Source: Mesorhizobium sp. M7A.F.Ca.US.006.01.1.1
GTDB taxonomy: Bacteria; Pseudomonadota; Alphaproteobacteria; Rhizobiales; Rhizobiaceae
Reading direction: 5' to 3'
Assembly: GCF_003997935.1 (NCBI RefSeq)
Contig: NZ_RZQL01000002.1
Span: 33,382 to 97,381 of the forward strand
DNA: 64,000 bases
Positions 14,521-23,657 of the stretch are shown here, piece by piece. How positions within the stretch are numbered: position 1 is the stretch's first letter; every line of letters starts with the position of its first letter. Both the position numbers and the translations under genes were made by a program. The notes beneath the pieces were generated by a model. It had not been told where the DNA came from. It worked only from the letters and a program-made list of their open reading frames with translations, and ran no database searches.

Positions 14521-17064
14521 ATGTTCCAGTCCTGGACCTCTCCGCTACTGCGGCGCAACGAACCGGTTCTCATCGCGGTGCTGCTGGTCGCCATCGCCGT
14601 CTTCGGCTGGATCGATCCGCGTTTTCTGTCGACCGGCAATCTTGTCAGCATCGCGCAGCAGAGTGCGGTCATCGCCCTCATCTCTTTTGCCATGACGGCC
14701 GTGATCATCGCGCGCGGCATCGATATTTCCGTCGGCAGCAACCTCGCCTGTTCCGGCATCGCCGCGGGCCTTGCCTATACGGCAACCGGCTCGGCGAGCT
14801 TGAGCCTTCTCGCCGCGATCGGTGGCGGTGCCGCGATCGGTCTGCTCAATGGAACGCTGATCGGCTTTGCCGGCATCTCCCCCTTCATCGCAACGCTCGC
14901 CACCATGGCGTTTGCGCGCGGCCTGGCGCTCAGTCTCTCCGGCGCATCCAGCATCGCGGTCGCCGATCCGGTCCTGCTTTTCGCGGGACGCGAGACGATC
15001 GGCCTGCTGCCGGTCTCCGTCATCATCGCCGCCATCTGCTTGGGCCTCTGGTGGTTCGTGCTCAATCGCACGGTGTACGGGCGCTGGATCTATGCGATCG
15101 GCGGCAATGCGGGAGCAGCGCGGGCCTCTCTGGTTCCGGTCGACCTCGTGCGCATCTCCGTCTACCTGATTGCCGGTGCGACAGCCGGGCTCGGCGCGAT
15201 CCTCACCATCGGCCGCCTTGGTTCGGCACAGCCGCTTGCCGGCACCGGCCTTGAATTTACAGCCATTACAGCCGCGATCATCGGCGGCACGAAACTGTCC
15301 GGCGGCCAGGGCTCGATCTGGGGAACGGCGATCGGGGCGCTGCTGCTGGGCGTCATCAACACCGGCCTGTCCTTCCTGCAGGTGCCGCAGATCCTGATCT
15401 ATTTCGTGACCGCGAGCCTCATTCTGGTGGCCGTTCTCACCAGCCAGCCGGAGAGTGTCGCCGCCCTGTTCAAGGCCGGCGGCCGCAAGTCCAGCCCGTC
15501 GCCCCGCAGCACCGCCGCAACATCGGTCGGCAAACACAGAATCGCCTTGCGCGGGCTTGGCAAGTCTTTTCCGGGCGTCAAGGCGCTCGACGGTGTCAGC
15601 TTTGCCGTCTCGGCCGGCGAGGTGGTGGGACTTGCCGGCGAGAACGGGGCCGGGAAATCGACGCTGGTGAAGTGCATTTCCGGTCTGCATCGCCCGGACG
15701 AGGGTGAGATCGTCATCGACGGCAACGCAGTCCAGTTCCACTCCCCCAGCGACGCCAAGGGCATCAGCGTCATCCATCAGCATTTCAGCCTTTCGCCGGA
15801 CCTGACGGTGGCGGAGAATCTCTTCATCGGCCGCGAACCGCACACCCGCCTGGGATTTCTCGACCGGGCCCGGATGCGGCGTGATGCGAAAACCATCATG
15901 GACGAGCTGTCGCTCGATATCGACATTGGCGCTGAGCTGCGAACGCTTTCCGTCGGGCACCGGCAGATGGTGGAAATTGCCCGTGCCGTTCTGTCCGATG
16001 CCTGGTTCTTCATCATGGACGAGCCGACCAGCGCGCTCTCCAACCGCGAGCGCGACCAGCTCTACGACCTGATCGACAGGCTGAGAGCTCGCGGCGCCGG
16101 CATCCTCTACATCTCGCACAAGATGGAAGAGATCTTCAGCCAGTGCGACCGCGTCGTCGTTCTGCGTGACGGACGCTTCATCGGCGAGCGCCAGACCCGC
16201 CAGACCAACGAGGCCGAGATCGTCTCCATGATGGTCGGGCGCGATGTCGGCGACATCTTCCCCTATCTCGAAGCGCAAGTCGGCGAAACCGCGATCGAGA
16301 TCAGCAACATCTCCGATGGCAAACTCTTGAAGTCGGCCACGCTCAGCGTGTGCAGGGGCGAAATCGTCGCGCTCGCCGGCCTGATGGGCAGCGGCCGCTC
16401 CGAAGTGCTCAGGTTGATTGCCGGCCTCGAACCCATGCATGGCGGCACGCTCAGAATTTTCGGCGGGCAGCAGACCGGCGGCGACACCAAGGCCGCCAAT
16501 CGCGCCGGCATCGTCTACATACCGGAAGATCGGCACCTGGAAGGCTTCGTCGGCACGATGTCGATCAGGGATAACCTGTCCCTCGCCTGGATTCGCGACA
16601 ACAGTCACTTCGGCCTGCTGAGACCTCGCCGCATCCTGGCTCTCGCGCGCGATCTCATCGGCTCACTTGGCGTGCGGCCGGCCCAGCCCGACAAGATGAC
16701 CATCGAGCTTTCGGGCGGCAATCAACAGAAGGTCGTCATCGGCAAATGGCTTGCCACCAAGCCGAAGATCATCCTGCTCGACGAGCCGACACGCGGCGTC
16801 GACGTCGGCGCAAAGTCCGAACTCCATCACCTGATCGCAAGATTGAAGGCCGAAGGCGCGGCGATCCTCATGGTGTCGAGCGAGTTGCCCGAGGTCCTCG
16901 GCGTGGCCGACCGCATCGTCGTCATGCGCGAAGGCCACTCTGTCGGCACGCTGGCGCGTGGGGCAACGGAAGAAGACGTGATGACGCTGGCCTTCGGTGA
17001 TCGCACGATCACACCACCAGCCTGCGCACCCCGGCCAGCATCCAACCTTGCACCATGCCTGTAA
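14521..17064 (+). CDS. Fused ABC permease and tandem ATPase, ribose type (RbsC-RbsA fusion)
   Basis: Single protein of 847 residues. Residues 1-315 are an RbsC-like permease with eight to ten membrane segments (ARGIDISVGS near 62-71 is the family motif). Residues 316-338 are a polar Ser/Ala/Lys linker. Residues 339-847 are a full RbsA-type double ATPase. The first ATPase has Walker A GENGAGKST at 373-381, signature LSVGHRQMVEIARAV near 477 and Walker B FIMDEPTSAL near 497. The second has LMGSGRSE near 621 in place of Walker A, as is normal for RbsA, then LSGGNQQKVVIGKWLA and LLDEPTRGVDVGA. The frame is continuous with no sign of a joined error. A second permease follows at 18109. Confidence 0.92.
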   Translation: MFQSWTSPLLRRNEPVLIAVLLVAIAVFGWIDPRFLSTGNLVSIAQQSAVIALISFAMTAVIIARGIDISVGSNLACSGIAAGLAYTATGSASLSLLAAIGGGAAIGLLNGTLIGFAGISPFIATLATMAFARGLALSLSGASSIAVADPVLLFAGRETIGLLPVSVIIAAICLGLWWFVLNRTVYGRWIYAIGGNAGAARASLVPVDLVRISVYLIAGATAGLGAILTIGRLGSAQPLAGTGLEFTAITAAIIGGTKLSGGQGSIWGTAIGALLLGVINTGLSFLQVPQILIYFVTASLILVAVLTSQPESVAALFKAGGRKSSPSPRSTAATSVGKHRIALRGLGKSFPGVKALDGVSFAVSAGEVVGLAGENGAGKSTLVKCISGLHRPDEGEIVIDGNAVQFHSPSDAKGISVIHQHFSLSPDLTVAENLFIGREPHTRLGFLDRARMRRDAKTIMDELSLDIDIGAELRTLSVGHRQMVEIARAVLSDAWFFIMDEPTSALSNRERDQLYDLIDRLRARGAGILYISHKMEEIFSQCDRVVVLRDGRFIGERQTRQTNEAEIVSMMVGRDVGDIFPYLEAQVGETAIEISNISDGKLLKSATLSVCRGEIVALAGLMGSGRSEVLRLIAGLEPMHGGTLRIFGGQQTGGDTKAANRAGIVYIPEDRHLEGFVGTMSIRDNLSLAWIRDNSHFGLLRPRRILALARDLIGSLGVRPAQPDKMTIELSGGNQQKVVIGKWLATKPKIILLDEPTRGVDVGAKSELHHLIARLKAEGAAILMVSSELPEVLGVADRIVVMREGHSVGTLARGATEEDVMTLAFGDRTITPPACAPRPASNLAPCL

Positions 17065-17075
17065 GGAGAAACTCT

Positions 17076-18095
17076 TTGAGCAAGTTGAAGATCGCCATCG
17101 TCGGTGCCGGCTACATGGGCCTCCTGCATGCGCAGGTGGTTGCCGCCAGCCCTGTCGCGGAACTGTCGGCATTCGTTGATCCGAACGCTGCCTCGGGAAG
17201 CCAGGCCGCGTCCGATTTCGGCGTCCGGCATTTTACCGATGCCGCAGCCGCGCTGACTGCCAATGCCGCCGACGCCTACATCGTGGCGGCACCCGACACG
17301 CTGCATGAAGACGTCTGCCGCACGCTGCTCGATGCCGGCAAGCCGGTGCTGCTCGAAAAACCGATGGCTCATGATCTATCCGCTGCCAAGGCGATTGCGA
17401 AAGCAGCGGAGAGAAACGGCGCGCGTCTGTTGGTCGGCCACATCCTGCGGTTCGACCCGCGCTATTGCGAGGCCGCGGCAGCGGTGAAATCCGGGCGGAT
17501 CGGCGAGCCGATCCACGGCAGCAGCGGCCGTTTCACCAATCGCGAAGTCGGTCTTCGCATGAACGGAAACTCGAGCGTCTGCTTTTACCTCGGCGTGCAT
17601 GACGTGGATGCGCTGCAATGGATCTCGGGTTCGGACATCATCGCCGTCTACTCCCGCCCGGTCGCCAAGCTCATGCCTTCGCTCGGGGTTCGATCCGAAG
17701 ACGCGATCTTCTCCACCGTCGAGCTGTCGAACGGAATGAGCGGACAGCTCTACTTCGGCTGGACGCTGCCACCGACCGTTCCGACCGGCATCTGGGCACG
17801 CACGGAAATTATCGGCACCGAAGGCATGATCGACCTCGACGTGCGCGACCACGGTCTACGCATCCTGTCGCGTGGACAGTGGTCGCAACCCGACGCCCTG
17901 CACTGGCCAACCGTCAATGGCCGTATCACCGGGGATCTCTTCGAGGAGGTCCACCATTTCATTTCGGCGGTTCGCGACGACACCGCTTTCGTGATGCCGC
18001 TCGACGACGCCCTGCGCGCCGTCGCCGTCAACGATGCAATCCTGCGCAGCGTCAAATCAGGCCTGCGCGAACCGGTCGAAGCCTGGCACATCTAA
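17076..18095 (+). CDS. Gfo/Idh/MocA-family oxidoreductase
   Basis: NAD(P)-dependent dehydrogenase of 339 residues. It has a Rossmann N-terminus (KIAIVGAGYMGLLHAQVV), the EKP motif with catalytic Lys (LLEKPMAHDLSAAKAI, near residue 97) and the C-terminal alpha/beta domain. I choose the TTG at 17076: AAGGAGA lies 7 bases upstream and the protein then begins LSKLKIAIVG, as usual for the family. The ATG at 17055 would overlap the end of the previous gene and lacks a ribosome-binding site. Family members oxidise sugars, inositols or sugar amines; the substrate here is unknown but is probably the compound imported by the surrounding transporter. Confidence 0.88.
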   Translation: MSKLKIAIVGAGYMGLLHAQVVAASPVAELSAFVDPNAASGSQAASDFGVRHFTDAAAALTANAADAYIVAAPDTLHEDVCRTLLDAGKPVLLEKPMAHDLSAAKAIAKAAERNGARLLVGHILRFDPRYCEAAAAVKSGRIGEPIHGSSGRFTNREVGLRMNGNSSVCFYLGVHDVDALQWISGSDIIAVYSRPVAKLMPSLGVRSEDAIFSTVELSNGMSGQLYFGWTLPPTVPTGIWARTEIIGTEGMIDLDVRDHGLRILSRGQWSQPDALHWPTVNGRITGDLFEEVHHFISAVRDDTAFVMPLDDALRAVAVNDAILRSVKSGLREPVEAWHI

Positions 18096-18108
18096 TGAGA
18101 GAATCCTC

Positions 18109-19083
18109 ATGACCCGCCAACAGAACATCTGGTGCAGGCGCTTTCTCGATCTCTCGCCGTTGATCCTGCTGGTCATCCTGCTGGCGATCTTCGCGCTCAT
18201 CGACGCCCGCATCGTTTCAACCGCCAGCCTCATCAACATCGTCGCTCAGGCGACCCCGATCGCTATCCTGGCGCTTGGCGCGCTGATCGTTCTGTTGACG
18301 GCAGGCATCGACCTGTCCGCCGGCGTCGGCGTCGCCTTCTGTGCCGTCTTCGTCGCCAGCCTGATCGACGGCGGCGCCAGCCTGCCGCTTGCCTTGCTCG
18401 TCGGCTTTGCCGTGATGGTGGTGATCGGCCTCGCGAACGGCGCCGTTATCGCACTGTTGAAGATACCGCCCTTCGTGACGACACTGGCCACAATGGTCGC
18501 GCTGCAGGGCGCAACGCTTGCCGTTGCCTCCAAAGGCGTCCTGATGCTGAAGGATCCGACGCTTCGCGCGGTCGGCATCGAGCGGAGCTTCGGCATTCCC
18601 AATGTCATCTTCGCAACGCTGCTGATCGTCGCCGTAGCAGCAATCCTGATGCGGCACAGCCGTTTCGGGCTGCGTACCTATGCGCTCGGGTCGGATGCCG
18701 GGGCCGCGGAACTTGCCGGTATCCCGGTGACGAAACACACGATCCTCGTCTATTGCGCCTCCAGTATCTTCGTCTTCCTGACGGCTGTGATCATGATCAG
18801 CCGGGTGCCTGTCGTGACGCCCAATATCGGCGGTACCTCGCTGCTTCTGGACGCGATCGCCGCTGCCGTGCTTGGCGGCACCAGTATTTTCGGCGCACGG
18901 GGAACGGTGTGGGGCGCGGTCGTCGGCGCCCTGATCGTCAGCCTGCTGACGACCGCGCTTCGGGTGTTCGGCACGGATCCCTCCAGCCTCGAACTCTACA
19001 AGGGGGCAATCATCATGGTCGCGCTGCTCGCCGATTCCGGCATGACCTACGCCAAGGCCCGGCTTGTCGAGGCAGCACGATGA
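18109..19083 (+). CDS. ABC transporter permease, ribose (RbsC) type
   Basis: Inner-membrane protein of 324 residues with eight to ten hydrophobic segments and the RbsC-like motif LTAGIDLSAGVGVAF near residues 65-80. The frame is open upstream to 18034, but the ATG at 18109 gives a normal N-terminus ahead of the first membrane segment. It would pair with the permease half of the 14521 fusion to form a two-permease, two-ATPase-domain importer. Its stop overlaps the next start (ATGA). Confidence 0.9.
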   Translation: MTRQQNIWCRRFLDLSPLILLVILLAIFALIDARIVSTASLINIVAQATPIAILALGALIVLLTAGIDLSAGVGVAFCAVFVASLIDGGASLPLALLVGFAVMVVIGLANGAVIALLKIPPFVTTLATMVALQGATLAVASKGVLMLKDPTLRAVGIERSFGIPNVIFATLLIVAVAAILMRHSRFGLRTYALGSDAGAAELAGIPVTKHTILVYCASSIFVFLTAVIMISRVPVVTPNIGGTSLLLDAIAAAVLGGTSIFGARGTVWGAVVGALIVSLLTTALRVFGTDPSSLELYKGAIIMVALLADSGMTYAKARLVEAAR

Positions 19084-19886
19084 GCGAGCCAGCTCCGGCC
19101 TTGCCGATCCCGCCTGGGTCCAGCTTTGCGCTGATGACCTCGCCGGATACGGAAAGACACGCGACAGCCGGCGTGCATAAACCCGTCGTCATTCTGCCGC
19201 TCGGCGCTGTCGAGCAACATGGCCCGCATCTGCCGCTCGGCGTCGATTGCTGGCTTGCGGAAGCGGTTGCGCTCGCCGCGGCGGAAGGACAGGCCTCCAT
19301 CCGTGTCGCCGAACCTTTCGCCTATGGCTCGTCCGAGCATCATCGTTCCTTCTCCGGCACGATGAGCCTCAGCCCGCAGACCTTCATCGCCATTCTGGTC
19401 GATCTCTGCACCTGCCTTGCCGAAGACGGCTTCCTGCCGGTCATGCTGAACGGTCATGGTGGAAACCGCGCCGCGATCCAAGTGGCGATCACCACCCTTG
19501 GCCAGCGTGGCATCGTCACCGCGGGTTTCTCATATTTCGATCTCATCGCCGACATAGCGGCGGAGGCCCTGCCCGATGCCGCCACGGGCACCGGTCACGC
19601 TTGCGCGCTTGAAACGTCGTTGATGATGCATGTGCTTGGCGACAGCGTTCGCCGCGATCTCATCCCGCCAGGCGGCACCCCGCCATCCTGGCCGGATCCT
19701 CACCTCTACGCCGCCCCGGCCGTCACCGTCTGGCGCCGTTTCGAAGCCATCCGCGACAACGGCGTCATCGGCACGCCATCGCAGGCGAGCGCGGAGGCCG
19801 GCAGCAGACTTTTCATCGCAGCCGTGGAACGCAGCCGCGCCGCCATTTTGAACATCCAATCCGAATTCGGCCAAAGGAACGCATGA
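19080..19886 (+). CDS. Creatininase-family amidohydrolase
   Basis: Metal-dependent hydrolase of 268 residues. The metal-ligand patterns PLGAVEQHGPHLPLGVD, NGHGGNRAA and the later CALETSLM glutamate are all present, as in creatininase and the related MftE/FAPy-deformylase proteins. The family opens cyclic amides or removes small acyl or peptide groups. The start ATG overlaps the permease stop and the gene ends in a four-base overlap with the aldehyde dehydrogenase, so it is tightly coupled within the operon. Only this C-terminal part of a longer open frame is real; the part before 19080 is antisense-type noise over the permease. Confidence 0.88.
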   Translation: MSEPAPALPIPPGSSFALMTSPDTERHATAGVHKPVVILPLGAVEQHGPHLPLGVDCWLAEAVALAAAEGQASIRVAEPFAYGSSEHHRSFSGTMSLSPQTFIAILVDLCTCLAEDGFLPVMLNGHGGNRAAIQVAITTLGQRGIVTAGFSYFDLIADIAAEALPDAATGTGHACALETSLMMHVLGDSVRRDLIPPGGTPPSWPDPHLYAAPAVTVWRRFEAIRDNGVIGTPSQASAEAGSRLFIAAVERSRAAILNIQSEFGQRNA

Positions 19887-21412
19887 TGACAGTCCATTTC
19901 AAATCTTCTCTCGAAGGCCCCAACCTGCGCGGCATGGCGATCGTCTCGGAGCCCGAAGCAGCCGCCCGAATCGGCATCAACCGCATCGGCGGCGAGTGGA
20001 TTGCCGGCAGCTCGGGCAAATTCCTGAAAATCGACAGTCCTTCGACGGGCGAGCATCTCGGCTATCTCTCCCTTTCCACCCGCGCCGATGTCGGTCGCGC
20101 GGTGAAAGCCGCCGAAGACGCACGCGAGACCATGCGCAAGATGGGAACCTTCGCGCGCGCTCAGCTGTGCATGCGCATCGCCGACGCGATCGACAGGCGC
20201 GCCGAGGAGCTTGCGCGCCTGCTTTGCCTGGAACAGGGCAAGCCCTTCCACAGCGAGGCAAAGGCCGAAGCGTCGGCGGCAGCTCTCGGTTTCCGCAATG
20301 CGGCAGAGCAGATGAAGTGGCTGGAGACGGCGGCGTTTCCGCTTGCCGATGCCAACAAGCGCGCCTTCAGCTTCCTGCAGCCGAAGGGCGTCTTTGCCAT
20401 CATCACGCCCTGGAATTTCCCGCTCGCCCTGCCCTGCCTCTATTATCTCGGACCGGCCATCGCAACGGGCAACACCGTCGTCTGGGTGCCGGCGCCGACG
20501 ACGTCGCTGATTGCCACGGCACTTGTCGAATGCTTCATCGAGGCGGGCCTGCCGGACGGCGTCATCAATCTCGTTCTGGGTGACGGTGCGGAGGTGGGTG
20601 ACGAGGCGGTCGTTCATCCGGGCACCCATGCCATCGGCTTCACCGGCAGTTCCGCCACCGGCGCGACGATCGCCCGGCGTGGCGCGGGCAAGCCGCTTCT
20701 GCTCGAAATGGGCGGCAACGGCCCGACCATCGTGCTGGCCGATGCCGACATCGACATGGCCGCCGCCCAGGTGGGGGCCGGCTGCTTCGCCAATGCCGGG
20801 CAGATCTGCACGGCCACCGAACGCGTGCTGGTGCATAAATCCGTCCATGACCGTTTCATCGAAGGTCTCGTGAAAGCGGCCGCGAAGGTGAAAATGGGCG
20901 ACCCTTTCGATCCCGCGACGACGATGGGCCCGATCAACAATGCGGTGGCCGTCGACAAAGTGCTCAGCCACATCGCGGACGCCCGCGCGCGTGGCGCCGA
21001 GATCGTCACCGGCGGCAATGTGGCAGCGGGTTTTGCAACCAATCTCTATTTCGAGCCGTCGATCGTCACAGCACTGACCAGGGAAAGCCTGCTCAATGTC
21101 GAGGAATCCTTCGGGCCGATCGCACCCGTGTTGAGCTTCGAGACCGACGAGGAGGCGATGGAACTTGCCGCGTCCAGCCCCTACGGCCTGTCGGCCGCGG
21201 TCTTCACCAGCACCATCAAGAACGCCTTTGCCTTTGCTGAAAGCCTGAAGGTCGGTATCGTCAACATCAACGAGATGAGCTGCTATTGGGAGCCGCACAT
21301 CCCTGCCGGCGGCGCCGCCGGGACGCAGAGCGGCCTCGGTCGCACCGGGGGTCGGCACACGTTGATGGAAATGTGCGACCTGAAGACGATTACCATGGAT
21401 ATCACCCGCTGA
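19883..21412 (+). CDS. NAD(P)-dependent aldehyde dehydrogenase
   Basis: Protein of 509 residues with all key aldehyde dehydrogenase features. These are ITPWNFPLALP (catalytic-region Asn), GFTGSSATGATIA (cofactor binding), LLLEMGGNGP (general-base Glu) and AGQICTATER with the nucleophile Cys309. EMGGNGP is slightly unusual, since most relatives have ELGGNAP or ELGGKSP. It is closest in feel to succinate-semialdehyde or betaine-aldehyde-type enzymes. AAAGGAACGC precedes the ATG. Together with the GMC oxidoreductase at 21938 it could take an alcohol through the aldehyde to the acid. Confidence 0.92.
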   Translation: MMTVHFKSSLEGPNLRGMAIVSEPEAAARIGINRIGGEWIAGSSGKFLKIDSPSTGEHLGYLSLSTRADVGRAVKAAEDARETMRKMGTFARAQLCMRIADAIDRRAEELARLLCLEQGKPFHSEAKAEASAAALGFRNAAEQMKWLETAAFPLADANKRAFSFLQPKGVFAIITPWNFPLALPCLYYLGPAIATGNTVVWVPAPTTSLIATALVECFIEAGLPDGVINLVLGDGAEVGDEAVVHPGTHAIGFTGSSATGATIARRGAGKPLLLEMGGNGPTIVLADADIDMAAAQVGAGCFANAGQICTATERVLVHKSVHDRFIEGLVKAAAKVKMGDPFDPATTMGPINNAVAVDKVLSHIADARARGAEIVTGGNVAAGFATNLYFEPSIVTALTRESLLNVEESFGPIAPVLSFETDEEAMELAASSPYGLSAAVFTSTIKNAFAFAESLKVGIVNINEMSCYWEPHIPAGGAAGTQSGLGRTGGRHTLMEMCDLKTITMDITR

Positions 21413-21419
21413 CATCCAC

Positions 21420-21460
21420 GGCCCGCGCGGGCCTGTCCTCGCGAGTGGTTTACTCGCGAG
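21420..21460. terminator. Convergent terminator region
   Basis: Between the converging aldehyde dehydrogenase and RidA genes lie a 14-base palindrome GGCCCGCGCGGGCC (21420-21433) and a hairpin CTCGCGAGT-GGTTT-ACTCGCGAG (21438-21460). The second hairpin includes the RidA stop codon. Neither has a long T-run. Confidence 0.55.
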
Positions 21461-21914
21461 GCAGCACTCTCAGGATGGCTTCCACCTCGACCGTCATGCC
21501 GTTCGGCAGCGAGTCCATGCCGACAGCTGAACGGGAATGCCGGCCCTTGTCGCCGAGGACGGCGACGAAGATGTCCGAGCAGCCGTTGATGACCTTGGGA
21601 TGATCGGCGAAGTCGGGCACCGCATTGACCATGCCGAGCACCTTGATCACCTCGACCCTGTTGAGATCGCCGACGATACGGGCCGCGACACCGAGAAGCT
21701 GCAGGCCGACGAGCCGTGCATGCTCGTAGGCATCTTCCCAGGTCACGTCCCTGCCGACCTTGCCGGTGTACCATGTGCCATCCGGACGGCTCGGTCCCTG
21801 CCCTGCGAGAAAAAGCAGGTCGTCGCACATCTTGGCCGGAATGTAGTTGCCGGCAGGAATGGGTGTCGGCGGCAAGGTGAGTCCCAGATCCTTTAGCCGC
21901 TGGTAAGCCTCCAT
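21450..21914 (-). CDS. RidA/YjgF-family protein
   Basis: Small hydrolase-fold protein of 154 residues, somewhat longer than RidA itself (about 128). It carries LFLAGQGPSRPDG, TWEDAYEHARLVGLQLLG and the end pattern DSLPNGMTVEVEAILRV. RidA proteins hydrolyse reactive enamine/imine products of PLP dehydratases. The classical RidA arginine (GNV-R region) is not obvious, as in other YjgF subgroups, so the exact reaction is uncertain. It is the second gene after the GMC oxidoreductase. An EutB-like dehydratase, the expected enamine source, is encoded in the same island. Confidence 0.85.
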   Translation of the reverse strand: MEAYQRLKDLGLTLPPTPIPAGNYIPAKMCDDLLFLAGQGPSRPDGTWYTGKVGRDVTWEDAYEHARLVGLQLLGVAARIVGDLNRVEVIKVLGMVNAVPDFADHPKVINGCSDIFVAVLGDKGRHSRSAVGMDSLPNGMTVEVEAILRVLPRE

Positions 21915-21937
21915 ATCGTCTTTCCTCTCTGGGGCTG

Positions 21938-23500
21938 TCAGATGGACCGGCGCAGCCTGTCAGCCATTTTCTCGCCAATCATGATCGAGGTGAGGTTGGT
22001 GTTTGCCTGGCAATCGAGCGGCATGATCGACGCATCGATTACCCGCAATCCTTCAAAACCGTAGACCCGGCATTCCGGATCGACCACGGCCTCGCCGGGC
22101 CTCCCCATGCAACAGCCACCGATCCCATGCTGTGCGTCGGAAGACTGCGCCAGCAGGAAATTGTCGACCTCTTCGTCGCTTGCCGTTTCGAGCCATGACA
22201 AGGGCAGATCGGAATCCCCCAGCAGAACGCGCTCGGCGATCGCCTGGATCGGCGCCTGCCGGGCAATCTCGCCAAGGTGGCGATAGGCGATACGCATGCG
22301 CTGAAGATCCATTGGATCGTCCAGCATGTTCTCTTCCACGATCGGCTGGTCGAAGGGATTGGCGGAACGCAGCTGCACGGTGCCCCGGCTCTTGGCCTCC
22401 ATCAGGATCAGATTGACCATGGCCTCGCCGAACTGGGCGCTGTCGGACTCCACCCCGATACCGCCATGGTTCATGGCGACGTAGAGAATGTCGTCGCGCT
22501 CGGCACCCGGCACGCCGGAACTCATCCGCACACAGCAGTTGGTATGCCGCGCGTCGACATCGGTCGCCTTGAATTCCGGCTTCAGCTTCAGTTCGATACG
22601 GCAATAAGGATGGTCGAAGAAACCTTCGCCGACCGGCAGGTCGGCAAGCACCTCGATGTCCTTTCGATTCAAGAGAGCCGCCGGACCGATGCCCGAGCGC
22701 TGCAGGATGACCGGAGAGTGGATGGCGCCGGCCGAGAGGATGACCAGCGGCGCCTCGAATTTGCGAACCTGACCGGCCACGATGGCCAAAACGCCGATCG
22801 CTTTCTTGCCATCGAAAAGCACCTTGTCCACTGTCGCCTGCCCGATGATGGTGAGGTTCGGCCGGTCGCGGGCAGCTTCCAGATAGCCGTCATTGACCGA
22901 CACGCGCTTGCCGGCTCGACTGTTGATCGGATAGGTGCAAGCCCCTTCGGCATCCGGAGCATTGAGATCGTCATGCCAGGGATGGCCGAGAGCCATCGCG
23001 CTTTGGCGCATGGCCTTGTCGACGCTCCCCCAGCTTTCGACAGGCGCGCGGTAGATCGGAATCGGGCCATCGCTGCCGTGAAAATTGGCCGCGATCGGGT
23101 CATCCTCCAGGCGGCAGAAGAAGGGCAGCACGTCGGCTCCCGACCAGCCCTTGCATCCGATTTCCTCCCAGCGATCGAATGCATGGAGCACGCCGCGAAT
23201 GGCAATCTGCCCATTGACGGCCGTCGAACCGCCAAGCCCCTTGCCGCGCCAGTAGACCCGGTGTTCCTGCCGCTTCGTGCGACGAGCCATCAGGTCGGGA
23301 TACATGTATTGTTGCTGAAAATGATCGGGAAGCAGCAGGTTGAAGGGATTTGGACTCGCCATTTCGGCCGGTTGCTCGCCGCTCCGGTAGTCCGGCCCCG
23401 CTTCCAGTAAAAGCACGGTCGTGGCCGCATCTTCGGTTAGCCGGGCGGCAAGAACAGCCCCGGCTGCGCCGGCTCCGACAACGATGACATCAAAGGGCAT
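21938..23500 (-). CDS. GMC-family oxidoreductase
   Basis: FAD-dependent alcohol dehydrogenase of 520 residues. It has VIVVGAGAAGAVLAARL at the N-terminus and GKGLGGSTAVNGQIAIRG near residue 95. SAGAIHSPVILQRSGIGP lies near 255, and a catalytic His in DAQHGIGGCCMG near 460 is followed by the NTN-type motif. The ATG at 23500 follows GGGAG; a longer frame to 23524 is not needed. It begins a two-gene operon with RidA, converging on the IclR-linked operon. A dyad like that in front of the IclR target operon lies in its promoter region. Confidence 0.92.
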   Translation of the reverse strand: MPFDVIVVGAGAAGAVLAARLTEDAATTVLLLEAGPDYRSGEQPAEMASPNPFNLLLPDHFQQQYMYPDLMARRTKRQEHRVYWRGKGLGGSTAVNGQIAIRGVLHAFDRWEEIGCKGWSGADVLPFFCRLEDDPIAANFHGSDGPIPIYRAPVESWGSVDKAMRQSAMALGHPWHDDLNAPDAEGACTYPINSRAGKRVSVNDGYLEAARDRPNLTIIGQATVDKVLFDGKKAIGVLAIVAGQVRKFEAPLVILSAGAIHSPVILQRSGIGPAALLNRKDIEVLADLPVGEGFFDHPYCRIELKLKPEFKATDVDARHTNCCVRMSSGVPGAERDDILYVAMNHGGIGVESDSAQFGEAMVNLILMEAKSRGTVQLRSANPFDQPIVEENMLDDPMDLQRMRIAYRHLGEIARQAPIQAIAERVLLGDSDLPLSWLETASDEEVDNFLLAQSSDAQHGIGGCCMGRPGEAVVDPECRVYGFEGLRVIDASIMPLDCQANTNLTSIMIGEKMADRLRRSI

Positions 23501-23657
23501 GCCGCACTCCCTGGATCCGACCAATGCACGGCTTACTCGACCGCAACATCATGTTGATTTCATTTGCACGATCATCTTCCGGCATTCAGGCTCGGCGACG
23601 GGCGCCGGAACCGACCACCTTAGCCGCCGTTGCACGACTGCAAGATCATCATGATTT

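Noticed and set aside
14545..16608. A 687-codon minus-strand open frame opposite the permease-ATPase fusion
   Set aside because: It is the antisense shadow of a well-supported gene in GC-rich codons; its translation is Arg/Ala/Asp-rich with no motif.
18132..19079. The upstream part of the long frame leading into the creatininase-family gene, as a fusion
   Set aside because: This part overlaps the permease in another frame and has a low-complexity Arg-rich translation; the real start is the ATGA overlap at 19080.
19706..21415. A 569-codon minus-strand frame opposite the aldehyde dehydrogenase
   Set aside because: Antisense shadow; the plus-strand frame has every catalytic motif of an aldehyde dehydrogenase.
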